A DNA stretch of 64,000 nt. Source: Bin34 sp965219935 (lineage in GTDB: Bacteria; Chloroflexota; Anaerolineae; Caldilineales; Caldilineaceae). Within the stretch, counting starts at the first letter, position 1; each line of letters starts with the position of its first letter. The notes under the pieces are model-generated. The model saw nothing but the letters and a program-made list of their open reading frames with translations, ran no database searches and was not told the origin of the DNA. The position numbers were made by a program, and so were the translations under genes. The DNA is taken from positions 1,116,001-1,180,000 of the forward strand of contig CBDCOU010000003.1 of assembly GCA_965219935.1 (NCBI GenBank), given 5' to 3'. Positions 25,940 through 34,349 of this stretch are shown piece by piece.

Positions 25940-26865
25940 CAATCCACGATGTGGCGTGCCGTGGCGGACACCCACTCCCTGGCCCCGGGGATGCGGAGCG
26001 GTGCGACGAACTCCGAAGGCGGCGGCTGTGGGAAGCTGAGGGGCCGGGGCGAAACCAGATAGGCCCGAGCAGTCTGGTTGCCAGCTTCCATCATCTGCTT
26101 GGTCCGGCTGAAATCCATGATGGAAACATCGCGGAAGGCGCTCAGGTGGATATGGTGCAGTTGCACATTCCGGTTCTCCATGGCGCGGTCGAGGTCCTTG
26201 AACAGAGAATTGGTCAGGACCACGTTAATGGTTCGACCGAAAATCTCCTGTACTCCTTTCGCAGCCTGCAAGCGCTGGCCCCCATACCCTACGTTAAGCA
26301 CCCAAATTTCCAAGGCGCCCTTGTCCATGGCAACTTCCGCCGGCACGTTGTCAAGCACCCCACCGTCCACCAGTTGCAGATCTTGATACGGGATTGGAGG
26401 ATGCAGCACCGGAATGGAAGCGCTGGCCAAGGCGGCCTCAAGGAACTCCGAGTCCGCGCTTTCGCCAAACAGGTAGAGGCGCTGCGTGCGCAGATCGGTA
26501 GCGGTCAGGTAACAGGGCATCAGCAGATCGCCGAAAGTCTTCATTTGGGACGGAATCTGCTTCGTCAAAAACTTCCTTAGGGCTTTGCCTCCATGCAAGC
26601 TGTCCTTGCCCTGCAGGAACCTGAACGCCGACAACCAGGGGTTGGAGGGGAAGACATTGCGCTTGTGCACTTTCTCCCATGTTTTGCGAAGTCGGGTCAA
26701 CCCCTCTTCTTCAAAGCCATGGCAAGCCAAATGCAGGGCATTCAGCGCACCTACGGAGGAACCCACCACGAAGTCCGGCACAATCCCGGCCTCCCGCAAC
26801 GCGAAGATCGCCCCCGCCTGCAGCGCGCCGCGGCTGCCGCCTCCGCTCATTACCAAGGCAATCAC
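25939..26865 (-). CDS. Patatin-like phospholipase
   Basis: This 308-residue protein is a patatin-family lipid acyl hydrolase. It has the oxyanion-hole motif SGGGSRGALQAGA at 8-20, the nucleophile elbow GSSVG (G-x-S-x-G) near 36-40 and the DGG motif (VDGGVLDNVP) near 167, giving a complete Ser-Asp dyad. No signal peptide is seen, so it acts in the cytoplasm or at the inner face of the membrane. Its ATG at 26865 overlaps the rsmI stop (ATGA), and its own stop overlaps the next MFS start (TGATG). This tight coupling suggests equal expression with a housekeeping methyltransferase gene. Confidence 0.92.
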   Translation of the reverse strand: MIALVMSGGGSRGALQAGAIFALREAGIVPDFVVGSSVGALNALHLACHGFEEEGLTRLRKTWEKVHKRNVFPSNPWLSAFRFLQGKDSLHGGKALRKFLTKQIPSQMKTFGDLLMPCYLTATDLRTQRLYLFGESADSEFLEAALASASIPVLHPPIPYQDLQLVDGGVLDNVPAEVAMDKGALEIWVLNVGYGGQRLQAAKGVQEIFGRTINVVLTNSLFKDLDRAMENRNVQLHHIHLSAFRDVSIMDFSRTKQMMEAGNQTARAYLVSPRPLSFPQPPPSEFVAPLRIPGAREWVSATARHIVD

Positions 26866-27572
26866 GACGGGGTTGCCCCGCGTTCAACGCCGGCCACCAG
26901 CACCACGCATTCACCCTTGAGTGTTCTGTCGGCCAGGTTTGAAAGCAGTTCCGACACTGTACCGCGCAGAGTTTCCTCATGCAGTTTGGTGGCTTCGCGG
27001 ATCAGTGCCGCACGCCGCTCACCCAACACGTCCAATACATCGGTCAGTAGTCGGACCACCCGATGCGGACTCTCGTAGAAAATCAAGGTGTGGGGACTCG
27101 CAACTTCGATTTCCAGGGACTTGCGGCGTAGGCCGGACTTGCGCGGTGCAAACCCCTTGAACGTGAAACTGTGCACAGGCAGGCCAGACTGCACCAGAGC
27201 CGGGATGAGAGCGGTTGGACCTGGCAGGACCCGGACCTGCAGGCCGGCACCGTAGGCCATGCGCACCAGCGTAAAGCCCGGATCCGAAATCCCGGGCGTT
27301 CCCGCGTTGCTCAGATAAGCAACGTCCATCCCGGATTCGAGCAGATCCCGCACCTTGGGCACAGTCCTGTGTTCATTGTGCTCATGAACCGAAAACAATG
27401 GTTTGTCGATGCCGTACCGCGACAGAAGCTTGCGGCTGTGCCGAGGGTCTTCGCACGCGATTGAGTTTACGCTGGACAGCGTTTCGATCGACCGAAACGT
27501 GACATCGCCAAGGTTTCCAATCGGCGACGGCACAAGATACAAACTGCCGGGAGGCTGATCCGACACGGTCAT
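26862..27572 (-). CDS. rsmI: 16S rRNA (cytidine-1402-2'-O)-methyltransferase RsmI
   Basis: This 236-residue protein is the tetrapyrrole-methylase-fold enzyme that 2'-O-methylates C1402 of 16S rRNA using SAM. LYLVPSPIGNLGDVTFRSI at the N-terminus is diagnostic, followed by CEDPRHSRKLLSRYGI, LSNAGTPGISDPG and VLPGPTALIPAL. YESPHRVVRLL and REATKLHEETLRGT complete the family signature. It is shorter than the E. coli enzyme (about 286 residues), lacking part of the C-terminal tail. It lies 9 bases after the aminotransferase and overlaps the patatin start by four bases. Confidence 0.95.
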   Translation of the reverse strand: MTVSDQPPGSLYLVPSPIGNLGDVTFRSIETLSSVNSIACEDPRHSRKLLSRYGIDKPLFSVHEHNEHRTVPKVRDLLESGMDVAYLSNAGTPGISDPGFTLVRMAYGAGLQVRVLPGPTALIPALVQSGLPVHSFTFKGFAPRKSGLRRKSLEIEVASPHTLIFYESPHRVVRLLTDVLDVLGERRAALIREATKLHEETLRGTVSELLSNLADRTLKGECVVLVAGVERGATPS

Positions 27573-27581
27573 CTGCCCGAA

Positions 27582-28703
27582 TCAGGCCGGGACGGACTCG
27601 ATGACCTCGAACAAACGCTGCAGGTCGTCGGCCCTCAGTTCCCCGAGATGTCCAATTCGGAAGGACTTGCCCTTTTCCTTGCCGTATCCGCTGCCAACCG
27701 CCATGCCCGCCGCGGCCAGCCTTTGGCTCATGGTGCCCAAATCCCAACCCCGAGGACCGGCCAGCGTGGTCACCGTCACGGAAGCGTGTTCATCCGGAAC
27801 ACACAACGAAAAACCCCTGTCCACTGCCCACGTGCGGGTGAAATCCCTGAGGCGGCGATGCCGCTCCCATCTGGCCTCAAGCCCTTCCTCAAGGATGCGG
27901 TCCAATTGAATCAGCAGACTCTGCACCAGGGAGATGGCCGGAGTCGCCGGGGTTGTCCCCCTAGCCAGGTATGCCTCCAGGTTCAGGAAGTCAAAGTACC
28001 AACCGCGTCCCTCCACCTCGGCGGCGCGCTCCAGTACACGGTCGCTGACGGCCCCCACGGCCAAACCCGGCGGTACGGCGAGTGCCTTTTGAGACGAGGT
28101 CAGGCAAATGTCCAGTCGCCAGTCGTCGCATCTGATCTCGGTGCCGGCCAGCGAGGAGACGGCGTCCACCAGGAACAGGGCGTTGGGAGCCACGGACCGG
28201 ATGGCCTCGGAAATCCCGGCCAAGTTGTGCATGACGCCGGTGCTCGTCTCGTTGTGCACGAGACATACCGCGTCCAAGTTGCCGTCCGCGTTCGCCTGAT
28301 CGACGGCGCCCGCTACCACGTCGGGGGTAAAGGCCTTGAACCACGGCAGTTCGTGCTTGACCACCGTGCGTCCGCATCCCGCAGCCACGTCATGCCAACG
28401 CTGTGAAAACCCGCCGCAAACCAGGACCAAGACCTTGGCTCCGGTATGGGGCATCCTGACACAATTCCGGATGGTAGCCTCCTGCAACCCGCTGCCCGAA
28501 CAGGCGAGCAGGTAAACCCGACTGTCCGTGCAAAACACCTTGCGGAGCCGTTCCTGAACCGCGCCGAACAGCTCGTCCATCCTGTCCGACCGATGCCCGA
28601 ACAGCGGCTTCAGCTGTGCCGCCATGGCATCGTCCGGTACGTCCACCGGACCCGGGAAGAACATGTGGGGATCGTCGGCGAAGAGAGCGGTTTCCGAAGT
28701 CAC
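27582..28703 (-). CDS. Class V PLP aminotransferase (alanine/serine-glyoxylate type)
   Basis: This protein of about 373 residues resembles alanine-glyoxylate or serine-glyoxylate aminotransferases. It has FFPGPVDVP at the N-terminus, LACSGSGLQEA at the cofactor phosphate site, VHNETSTGVMHN, FLVDAVSSLAG with the PLP Asp, and the Schiff-base lysine in LTSSQKALAVPPG. The start is uncertain: a GTG at 28703 gives 13 residues before the conserved FFPGP, while the ATG at 28664 starts directly at it; neither has a clear Shine-Dalgarno sequence. It leads a minus-strand run with rsmI, patatin and two MFS genes. The likely role is transamination of glyoxylate or a related keto acid. Confidence 0.85.
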   Translation of the reverse strand: MTSETALFADDPHMFFPGPVDVPDDAMAAQLKPLFGHRSDRMDELFGAVQERLRKVFCTDSRVYLLACSGSGLQEATIRNCVRMPHTGAKVLVLVCGGFSQRWHDVAAGCGRTVVKHELPWFKAFTPDVVAGAVDQANADGNLDAVCLVHNETSTGVMHNLAGISEAIRSVAPNALFLVDAVSSLAGTEIRCDDWRLDICLTSSQKALAVPPGLAVGAVSDRVLERAAEVEGRGWYFDFLNLEAYLARGTTPATPAISLVQSLLIQLDRILEEGLEARWERHRRLRDFTRTWAVDRGFSLCVPDEHASVTVTTLAGPRGWDLGTMSQRLAAAGMAVGSGYGKEKGKSFRIGHLGELRADDLQRLFEVIESVPA

Positions 28704-28991
28704 GGGCACTGGGAACTGAGGTGGACACAACTGACCGCAAGGCCACAACCAACACGGATTCGTCGACGCGTGCGGTTTGCCATGGGGATGCCGCCAAACA
28801 GGCGGTTAATTTATTATGGCACGGCGAATCCGGATTGGTGCCGGTGGCGGGAACCTGTCCCCGACCCGGCGAATGTCAGCCTGTGGGCTGGTCGCTGCAA
28901 CAACGCGGTCTCGCGTCCCGTGACCGTACCCTCCCGGTCAACCCTGTCTTTGGCCCTCGATTCGAACAACAGATTCCAGCAAACCAGGCTG
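28704..28991. other. Divergent intergenic region
   Basis: These 288 bases lie between the minus-strand aminotransferase and the plus-strand channel gene. An AT-rich patch at 28806-28817, including TATTAT, may be part of a promoter, but no partner -35 element is at a proper distance. No gene is supported. Confidence 0.4.
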
Positions 28992-29717
28992 ATGTCGGAA
29001 AGTTCGCAGGCTCCTGAGCTGGAACAGGTAACTGACACGGCACCGGAAGCCAGTTTCTCCGTCTTCGAGATGGGGGTGCTCGTCCTCGCGGTCCTATCCG
29101 TGTTCCTCTGGCCCGGGCTGTACGGCGCATCCGAAGCGACAGCACGGATCCTTGAGCTGTCAGACTACGCCGTGAGTGCGATATTTCTGGCCAAATTCGT
29201 CCTTGACCTGCTCAAAGCCCCCAGCAAACGACGATTCATGCGCTGGGGATGGATCGACCTGATCGCCAGCATTCCCGTCCTGCCGGTCCTGCACGGCCTG
29301 CGGCTGTTCCGCATCGTGCGCCTGTTTCGCCAAGCCAAGGTCCTTCACTCCAAAAGCGCTGTGCTACAGCACCTGACCGCCCGGCGGGCGGAAGCAACGT
29401 TTTCCTTCATCGTTCTGGTCATGTTGGTTTCGATGGGCGCCGGATCGCTGCTGATCCTGAACCTGGAGGCCGAGACCGGAAACATTACGACCCCCGAGGA
29501 AGCCATCTGGTGGGCTTTCGTCACCGTAACCACCGTGGGGTACGGCGACTACTATCCGGTAACAACATGGGGCAGACTCGTAGCCGCGCTCCTGTCCGTA
29601 TGCGGCATCGGCATGTTTGGAGTCTTCACCGGTTGGGTGGCCACCTTCCTGCTGGATCCCCTCAGGGACGCAAATCGACCCACAGAATCCAACACATCGG
29701 GAGAAGGCGAAGCATGA
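28992..29717 (+). CDS. Voltage-gated-type potassium channel protein
   Basis: This 241-residue membrane protein looks like a compact six-helix K+ channel. Helices S1-S3 are at about 25-110. An S4-like segment LRLFRIVRLFRQAK carries spaced arginines, S5 is TFSFIVLVMLVSMG, the selectivity filter is TVGYGDYYP at about 183-191, and S6 follows with GIGMFGVFTGW. TVGYGD is the canonical K+ filter. There is no cytoplasmic RCK domain, and the C-terminal tail is short. The ATG at 28992 is the natural start; upstream codons overlap the divergent aminotransferase gene. Its stop overlaps the start of the next dehydrogenase gene (ATGA), so the two are co-translated. Confidence 0.9.
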   Translation: MSESSQAPELEQVTDTAPEASFSVFEMGVLVLAVLSVFLWPGLYGASEATARILELSDYAVSAIFLAKFVLDLLKAPSKRRFMRWGWIDLIASIPVLPVLHGLRLFRIVRLFRQAKVLHSKSAVLQHLTARRAEATFSFIVLVMLVSMGAGSLLILNLEAETGNITTPEEAIWWAFVTVTTVGYGDYYPVTTWGRLVAALLSVCGIGMFGVFTGWVATFLLDPLRDANRPTESNTSGEGEA

Positions 29718-30745
29718 AGGCACTGGTTTGGGAAGCCCCGCGTGAAATGCGCATCCGGGAGCAGGATGTGCCAAGGCCCGGCCCGGGCGAAACGCTGATC
29801 AAGGTCGACTATGCCGGAATTTGCGGTTCCGAACTGAGCGGCTATCTGGGCCACAACGCCCTGCGCGTACCGCCCCTGGTCATGGGCCACGAGTTTGCGG
29901 GGACGGTCGCCGAGGTTGGACCGGCAGCATCCGCCTCGGAACCGTCGTTGTCCACGGGCGACGCCGTAACCGTCAATCCGCTGTACTGCACAGGGGAGTC
30001 GGAACTCCAGGCACGGGGCCTGGATCAACTGTGCCCCACCCGGCAACTGGTGGGGGCACACGTGCCCGGCGCATATGCCGAGTTTGTGGCCGTGCCCACA
30101 CGAACCGTCCACCCGTTGCCTGCGGGCATGTCCACGCGCGTCGGCGCGCTTACCGAACCCGTGGGCTGCGGCGTGCGCATCGGCGAACTGGCAGGCGACG
30201 TGCGCGATGCGACATGCCTGATCGTGGGCATGGGGCCGATCGGTCTGCTGGCCCTTCAGGTGCTCCTGCGCAGCGGCGCGAAGGATGTGGTGGTTGCCGA
30301 CTTGGACGCGGAACGGTTGGCCATGGGCGAACGCTATGGTGGAATTCCGATTGATCCTGCGGAGCGCGACCCGGTGGAGGAGGTCCTGAACCGAACCAAC
30401 GGAGCAGGTGCAGTGGCCAGCGTAGATGCCGTGGGCACCGGGCGCACGCGCACGCAGTGTGTGGCCGGCACCATGACTACCGGCACCGTGATCTTGAGCG
30501 GACTGCACGAGGAGACCAGCGAGATCCCGGCCGCGGACATCATTCGCCGGGAGATTACCCTGCGTGGTTCCTTCTCATATTCACCGGCCAATTTCAGGGA
30601 AGCACTGGTGCTGCTGGATCGGGAGGCGATTTCGTTGGAACCCTGGATTGTGGAAGCGCCTCTCGCCGACGGCGGCAAGTGGTTCGACAGGCTGATCGAC
30701 GCGCCGGGCGATGTCTCCAAGGTGCTCTTGATACCCGAGGGTTAA
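29714..30745 (+). CDS. Zinc-type sugar-alcohol dehydrogenase lacking a full structural zinc lobe
   Basis: This 343-residue MDR dehydrogenase begins MKALVWEAPREMRI. The catalytic zinc site is present (YAGICGSELSG and VMGHEFAG) and the NAD motif is IVGMGPIGLLALQ. The lobe that normally holds four cysteines reads NPLYCTGESELQARG and then LDQLCP, so only two cysteines remain and the structural zinc is probably absent. TEPVGCGVRIGE is typical of threonine/sorbitol dehydrogenase relatives. Its ATG overlaps the stop of the channel gene by four bases. The rhamnonate-dehydratase-like gene begins 37 bases downstream, which suggests sugar or sugar-acid oxidation. Confidence 0.87.
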   Translation: MKALVWEAPREMRIREQDVPRPGPGETLIKVDYAGICGSELSGYLGHNALRVPPLVMGHEFAGTVAEVGPAASASEPSLSTGDAVTVNPLYCTGESELQARGLDQLCPTRQLVGAHVPGAYAEFVAVPTRTVHPLPAGMSTRVGALTEPVGCGVRIGELAGDVRDATCLIVGMGPIGLLALQVLLRSGAKDVVVADLDAERLAMGERYGGIPIDPAERDPVEEVLNRTNGAGAVASVDAVGTGRTRTQCVAGTMTTGTVILSGLHEETSEIPAADIIRREITLRGSFSYSPANFREALVLLDREAISLEPWIVEAPLADGGKWFDRLIDAPGDVSKVLLIPEG

Positions 30746-30782
30746 TCTGGCAAGCCTGCGGTAGGCAGGATGGAGCTTGGGC

Positions 30783-31979
30783 ATGAAGATTGCAGATGTA
30801 AGGGCTGTGCGAGTGGTTCCGCCGGATCGTCCCACACCAGAAGGAGCGACGGCACGTTCCTGGCACTACACGGCCGAGGTGGCCAACCCGATGTCCGGCT
30901 ACGCCCGTTACAAATCCCATCGGAGCCTGTGGCTGCCGACCTGGGAACAAACCTGGTGCCAAGTCACGCTCGAGGACGGGACTAGAGGACTTGGGAGCAC
31001 CTCGCACGGCAGGGTTACGGCAGCCATCATCGACGACCATCTGGCTCCCATCCTGGTCGGTGAGGACGGTTACGCCGTTGAACAGCTGGCCGACATGATG
31101 TTCAGGTTGACCAAGCCCTACGGTTCGGGAGGCTTGGCAGCCTATGCGGTCAGTGCTGTGGACTTGGCTCTCTGGGATGCCAAGGGCCGCAGCCTGGGGC
31201 AACCGGTCTACAACCTGATTGGTGGTCCGGTACGGGATTCCATCCCGTGTTATGCCACAGGCAACGATGTCGACTGGTACAAAGCCTGCGGGTATACACG
31301 CTTCAAGCTGGCCTGTCCCTACGGTCCGGCGGATGGCCTTGCGGGTTTGGACAAAAACGAAGCATTCGTAGCGGATGCCCGGGCCCGGATTGGGGATCAC
31401 TGCGACTTGATGCTGGACTGTTGGATGGCCTTTGATGTGGAGTACACCGTGGAACTGGCCAACCGCCTGCGACCCTATCGCCTGAAGTGGATGGAGGAGT
31501 ACCTGATACCCGAGGATTTCGACGGCCACCTTGAAGTGCGCCGCCGTCTGCCCTGGCAAACCTTGGCCACCGGCGAACACTGGTATGGAGTGCAGCCATT
31601 TCAGTGGGCTGCACGTCATCAGGCCATCGACATCTTCCAGCCGGACATCGCCTGGTGCGGTGGTCTGTCCACCTGCCTGAAAATCGCGGCCGTGGCAGAG
31701 TCCGCCGGCAAGCGCTTGATTCTGCACGGAGGCGGCAACACGGTCTGGGGCCAGCACTTCAGTGTTGCGCGGTCGTGCGTTCCATTGTTGGAATGTTTCC
31801 AGAGCACGGACCCGGGCGTGGAACCGGCCGATGCCGTCACCTCACCCGGTTTGGTAGTGCCGGCCGATGGTTCTCTCGTACCCAACGCCGGGCCTGGATT
31901 TGGCCTGGAGATTGAGGACACGTGGATTGAGGACTTCTTCACCACCGGCAGGCCGCACACTTCACGGCCAACATATTGA
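30783..31979 (+). CDS. L-rhamnonate-dehydratase-like enolase-superfamily enzyme
   Basis: This 398-residue protein closely follows the rhamnonate dehydratase pattern: LMLDCWMAFDVEYT for the first metal ligand, KWMEEYLIPEDF for the second, LATGEHWYG for the third, and IFQPDIAWCGGLSTCLKIA with ILHGGG. The cap has AVDLALWDAKGRSLGQPVY. The family dehydrates L-rhamnonate or related 6-deoxy/aldonic acids to 2-keto-3-deoxy acids. It follows the dehydrogenase by 37 bases, so oxidation then dehydration of a sugar is a coherent pair. Confidence in the family is high; the exact sugar is not certain. Confidence 0.86.
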   Translation: MKIADVRAVRVVPPDRPTPEGATARSWHYTAEVANPMSGYARYKSHRSLWLPTWEQTWCQVTLEDGTRGLGSTSHGRVTAAIIDDHLAPILVGEDGYAVEQLADMMFRLTKPYGSGGLAAYAVSAVDLALWDAKGRSLGQPVYNLIGGPVRDSIPCYATGNDVDWYKACGYTRFKLACPYGPADGLAGLDKNEAFVADARARIGDHCDLMLDCWMAFDVEYTVELANRLRPYRLKWMEEYLIPEDFDGHLEVRRRLPWQTLATGEHWYGVQPFQWAARHQAIDIFQPDIAWCGGLSTCLKIAAVAESAGKRLILHGGGNTVWGQHFSVARSCVPLLECFQSTDPGVEPADAVTSPGLVVPADGSLVPNAGPGFGLEIEDTWIEDFFTTGRPHTSRPTY

Positions 31980-32011
31980 AGACAGGTGGATCGGAGGCTC
32001 AATTTCAACTC

Positions 32012-32017
32012 TATAAT
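32012..32017 (+). promoter_or_regulatory. Perfect -10 hexamer upstream of the PhyH gene
   Basis: TATAAT lies in the 127-base gap before the PhyH gene, about 90 bases from its start. The expected -35 position reads GATCGG or similar, which is poor, so this is at best an activator-dependent promoter. Confidence 0.35.
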
Positions 32018-32106
32018 TCCTGTATGCCGTCTGTTTGCTGTAACTGGCAACATATCCGCCAACATCCGGAACACGGCACACTGCACCTTCCAAGGAGCGT
32101 CAACAC

Positions 32107-32931
32107 ATGGGTACCCGGTTCACAGACGATGAAATGCTGTTCTTCAAACGCAACGGGTTCGTCATCAAGCGAAACGTCCTGAAGCCGGAACACATCGAGA
32201 AGGCCCAAGAGGTTTTCTGGTCTGAAGCTCCCCCGCAGTTGGTCAAGGATGATCCTTCCACCTGGATCGGCCCATTCAGGGAGGAGTTCGAGATCACGGT
32301 CGAGGACAAAGCGCCGGGGACAGACCAGCGCCAAGGTTATCGCTGGAATCTCCGCCACATCGGCGAAGACGCCTGGATGATGGACATGATTCCGCGCAAT
32401 CCGGACCTTCTCGGCATGGCCGAGCAGCTTCTGGGCACCGGGAACCTGGTCCCTCCCATGCGCACGCGGGGCATCTACACGACGCTGCCCCGCAAGGATG
32501 GAGTGGAGCTTGACGACCACCTGCATGTGGATCAGCACGTCTTTCATCTGGGAACCGTTACCTACCTGGGCAAGGTGGTTTCTGGAGGTGGCGGATTCAG
32601 GGTTTGGCCCGGAAGCCATCGGTGGTTCTACAACACGTTCGCATCCCAGTACAAGGGCACCCGATTCAACGAGGATGAGGCGACCACGAACCGATATTTG
32701 GAGACCAAGGAGTTCTTTGAGACCCAACCCTCCGTTGAATGCACCGGTGACGCCGGGGATGTGGTGTTCTGGCATCACCGTCTCGCCCATATGGCAGGTC
32801 ACAACACCTCCGACAACCTGCGCCAAGCGATCCTGTACGACTTCAAGAAAGTGGATTTCGACTACACCCAGGAACTTCCACCGCAGCCCAACATGTGGGT
32901 TGACTGGCCCGGCCTGGACCGCCTGAACTGA
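32107..32931 (+). CDS. Phytanoyl-CoA dioxygenase (PhyH) family protein
   Basis: This 274-residue protein is an Fe(II)/2-oxoglutarate-dependent oxygenase of the PhyH family. The N-terminus MGTRFTDDEMLFFKRNGFVI is typical. HVDQH gives the H-x-D iron ligands near residue 140, and the distal His is in FWHHRLAHMAGHN. It probably hydroxylates a small molecule; PhyH proteins in bacteria act on diverse lipids, secondary metabolites and phosphonates. AAGGAG lies 8-9 bases before the ATG. A strong terminator follows the gene, so it ends its transcript. Confidence 0.9.
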   Translation: MGTRFTDDEMLFFKRNGFVIKRNVLKPEHIEKAQEVFWSEAPPQLVKDDPSTWIGPFREEFEITVEDKAPGTDQRQGYRWNLRHIGEDAWMMDMIPRNPDLLGMAEQLLGTGNLVPPMRTRGIYTTLPRKDGVELDDHLHVDQHVFHLGTVTYLGKVVSGGGGFRVWPGSHRWFYNTFASQYKGTRFNEDEATTNRYLETKEFFETQPSVECTGDAGDVVFWHHRLAHMAGHNTSDNLRQAILYDFKKVDFDYTQELPPQPNMWVDWPGLDRLN

Positions 32932-32993
32932 CTTCCGAATCCGGCTACAGAGTGACCCACCACGTTGAACAACCGCCCATTCTGAAGACCGAC

Positions 32994-33023
32994 GGGCTGG
33001 TCCGGACCGGGCCAGCCCTTTTT
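32994..33023 (+). terminator. Rho-independent terminator
   Basis: GGGCTGG at 32994-33000 pairs perfectly with CCAGCCC at 33012-33018 and is followed directly by five T residues. It is 62 bases after the PhyH stop and only 22 bases before the ATG of the next gene, leaving almost no room for a promoter between them. Confidence 0.8.
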
Positions 33024-33045
33024 GTTGCGAGGACAACTCCATTCA

Positions 33046-34215
33046 ATGAACGACCTGAACCCGGAAACCAGCGCGTCCTGGCGAGCCCACTACTCGCTTG
33101 ACCCGGACATTGCCTACCTCAACCACGGCAGCTTCGGTGCCGTGCCCATACCAGTCCAGAAGGACTTCCAGGCATGGCACCGGAAAATAGAGGCCAACCC
33201 GGTGGACTTCATGGTCTCCGTAGTGCCGGAAGGCACCGACAAGGCACGCGCTGCGCTTGCGGAGTTCGTGGGCGTTCCGGCCAGGCAGCTCGCGTTCGTC
33301 ACCAACGCCACGATGGGCGTCAACATTTTTGCGCGAGCCCTGCAACTGTCGGCCGGCGACGAGGTGCTGGCTACCAGTCAGGAGTACGGCGCGACCCAGA
33401 AGGCGATGCAGTACTGGGCAAGGCAGGTCGGGGCCGGCTACCGCATTCAGAACGTGCCATTTCCGGCCACAGACAAGGAAGAGTGGCTCGACACATTCTG
33501 GAAGGGCGTGACTCCCGCCACGAAGGCCCTGTTCTTCAGCCACATCACCGCTCCCACCGCATTCACGCTGCCCATGGAGGAACTGTGTGCCCGAGCCCGC
33601 GCGGAAGGAATCGCGACGGTGGTGGACGGAGCTCACGCCCCGGGCAACATTGATCTGTCGCTGGCACAGGCCGGCGTGGACTTCTACACCGGCAACTGCC
33701 ACAAATGGTTATCCAGTCCCAGGGGTACCGGCTTCATTTATGTCAATGATCGTTTCAACAAGCAGCTGGAACCCTTGGTCGTGAGCCATGGCTGGGATCC
33801 AGACGTGCGGAGCGACGATCCCGTGCAGGAGTATGTGAACTACCAAGGCACCATCGATCCCTGTGCGCGGCTGAGCGTACCGGCGGCCATTCAGTTTCTG
33901 AAGGATCTTCCCGTGCAGAAAGCACGCAAACGCAATCACGCCCTGGCCCAGTCCACGCGCCAGGCCATTGCGGATCTTTTCGGCATGCCCACGACTTGCA
34001 CGGATGATCAGGGCTGGTACAGCCAGATGGTCACGGCCTGGCTGCCTCCGGGTTCGGCCGAAAAGATCGGAGACAGGTTGTGGACCAAGTACCGGATCAT
34101 CATTCCCCTGGGCAGTGCCAAGGGGGTTGATCTGGTGAGGATTTCCGTCAAGGAGTACAACTCAGTTGAGGATCTGGACCGTTTGGTGGACGCTTTGCGA
34201 ACCGAACTTCTGTAG
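33046..34215 (+). CDS. Class V PLP aminotransferase (isopenicillin-N-epimerase-like)
   Basis: This 389-residue protein belongs to the CsdA/CefD-type class V group. AYLNHGSFGAVP is the family's N-terminal hallmark, FVTNATMGVN is at the cofactor site, VVDGAHAPGNIDLSL carries the PLP-ring Asp, and GNCHKWLSSPRGTGF carries the Schiff-base lysine. It could be an epimerase, a lyase or a transaminase; the sequence alone does not decide. The ATG at 33046 is preferred over an in-frame TTG at 33022, which falls in the T-tract of the terminator. It is the last intact gene before a disturbed region. Confidence 0.87.
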   Translation: MNDLNPETSASWRAHYSLDPDIAYLNHGSFGAVPIPVQKDFQAWHRKIEANPVDFMVSVVPEGTDKARAALAEFVGVPARQLAFVTNATMGVNIFARALQLSAGDEVLATSQEYGATQKAMQYWARQVGAGYRIQNVPFPATDKEEWLDTFWKGVTPATKALFFSHITAPTAFTLPMEELCARARAEGIATVVDGAHAPGNIDLSLAQAGVDFYTGNCHKWLSSPRGTGFIYVNDRFNKQLEPLVVSHGWDPDVRSDDPVQEYVNYQGTIDPCARLSVPAAIQFLKDLPVQKARKRNHALAQSTRQAIADLFGMPTTCTDDQGWYSQMVTAWLPPGSAEKIGDRLWTKYRIIIPLGSAKGVDLVRISVKEYNSVEDLDRLVDALRTELL

Positions 34216-34240
34216 ACCGTGTTCTGAAGCGGCAGTTCCC

Positions 34241-34303
34241 GTCAACCATACATGGCCAACTCGTGGCCAATGTCCAGGATGGAGAACCCGGACGATGGTT
34301 GAC
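34241..34303. repeat. Inverted repeat with nested TGGCCA sites
   Basis: GTCAACCAT at 34241-34249 and its exact complement ATGGTTGAC at 34295-34303 enclose 45 bases that include two TGGCCA copies close together. It lies between the aminotransferase stop and a disturbed stretch. It may be a remnant of a mobile-element end or a structured 3' region. Confidence 0.4.
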
Positions 34304-34349
34304 GTCCATGGACAGGACCATTCAAGTCACGTGTTGGATACCAACTTCC

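Noticed and set aside
30594..31757. Long minus-strand frame opposite the rhamnonate-dehydratase-like gene
   Set aside because: No motif, and it is fully explained as the antisense of a conserved enzyme.
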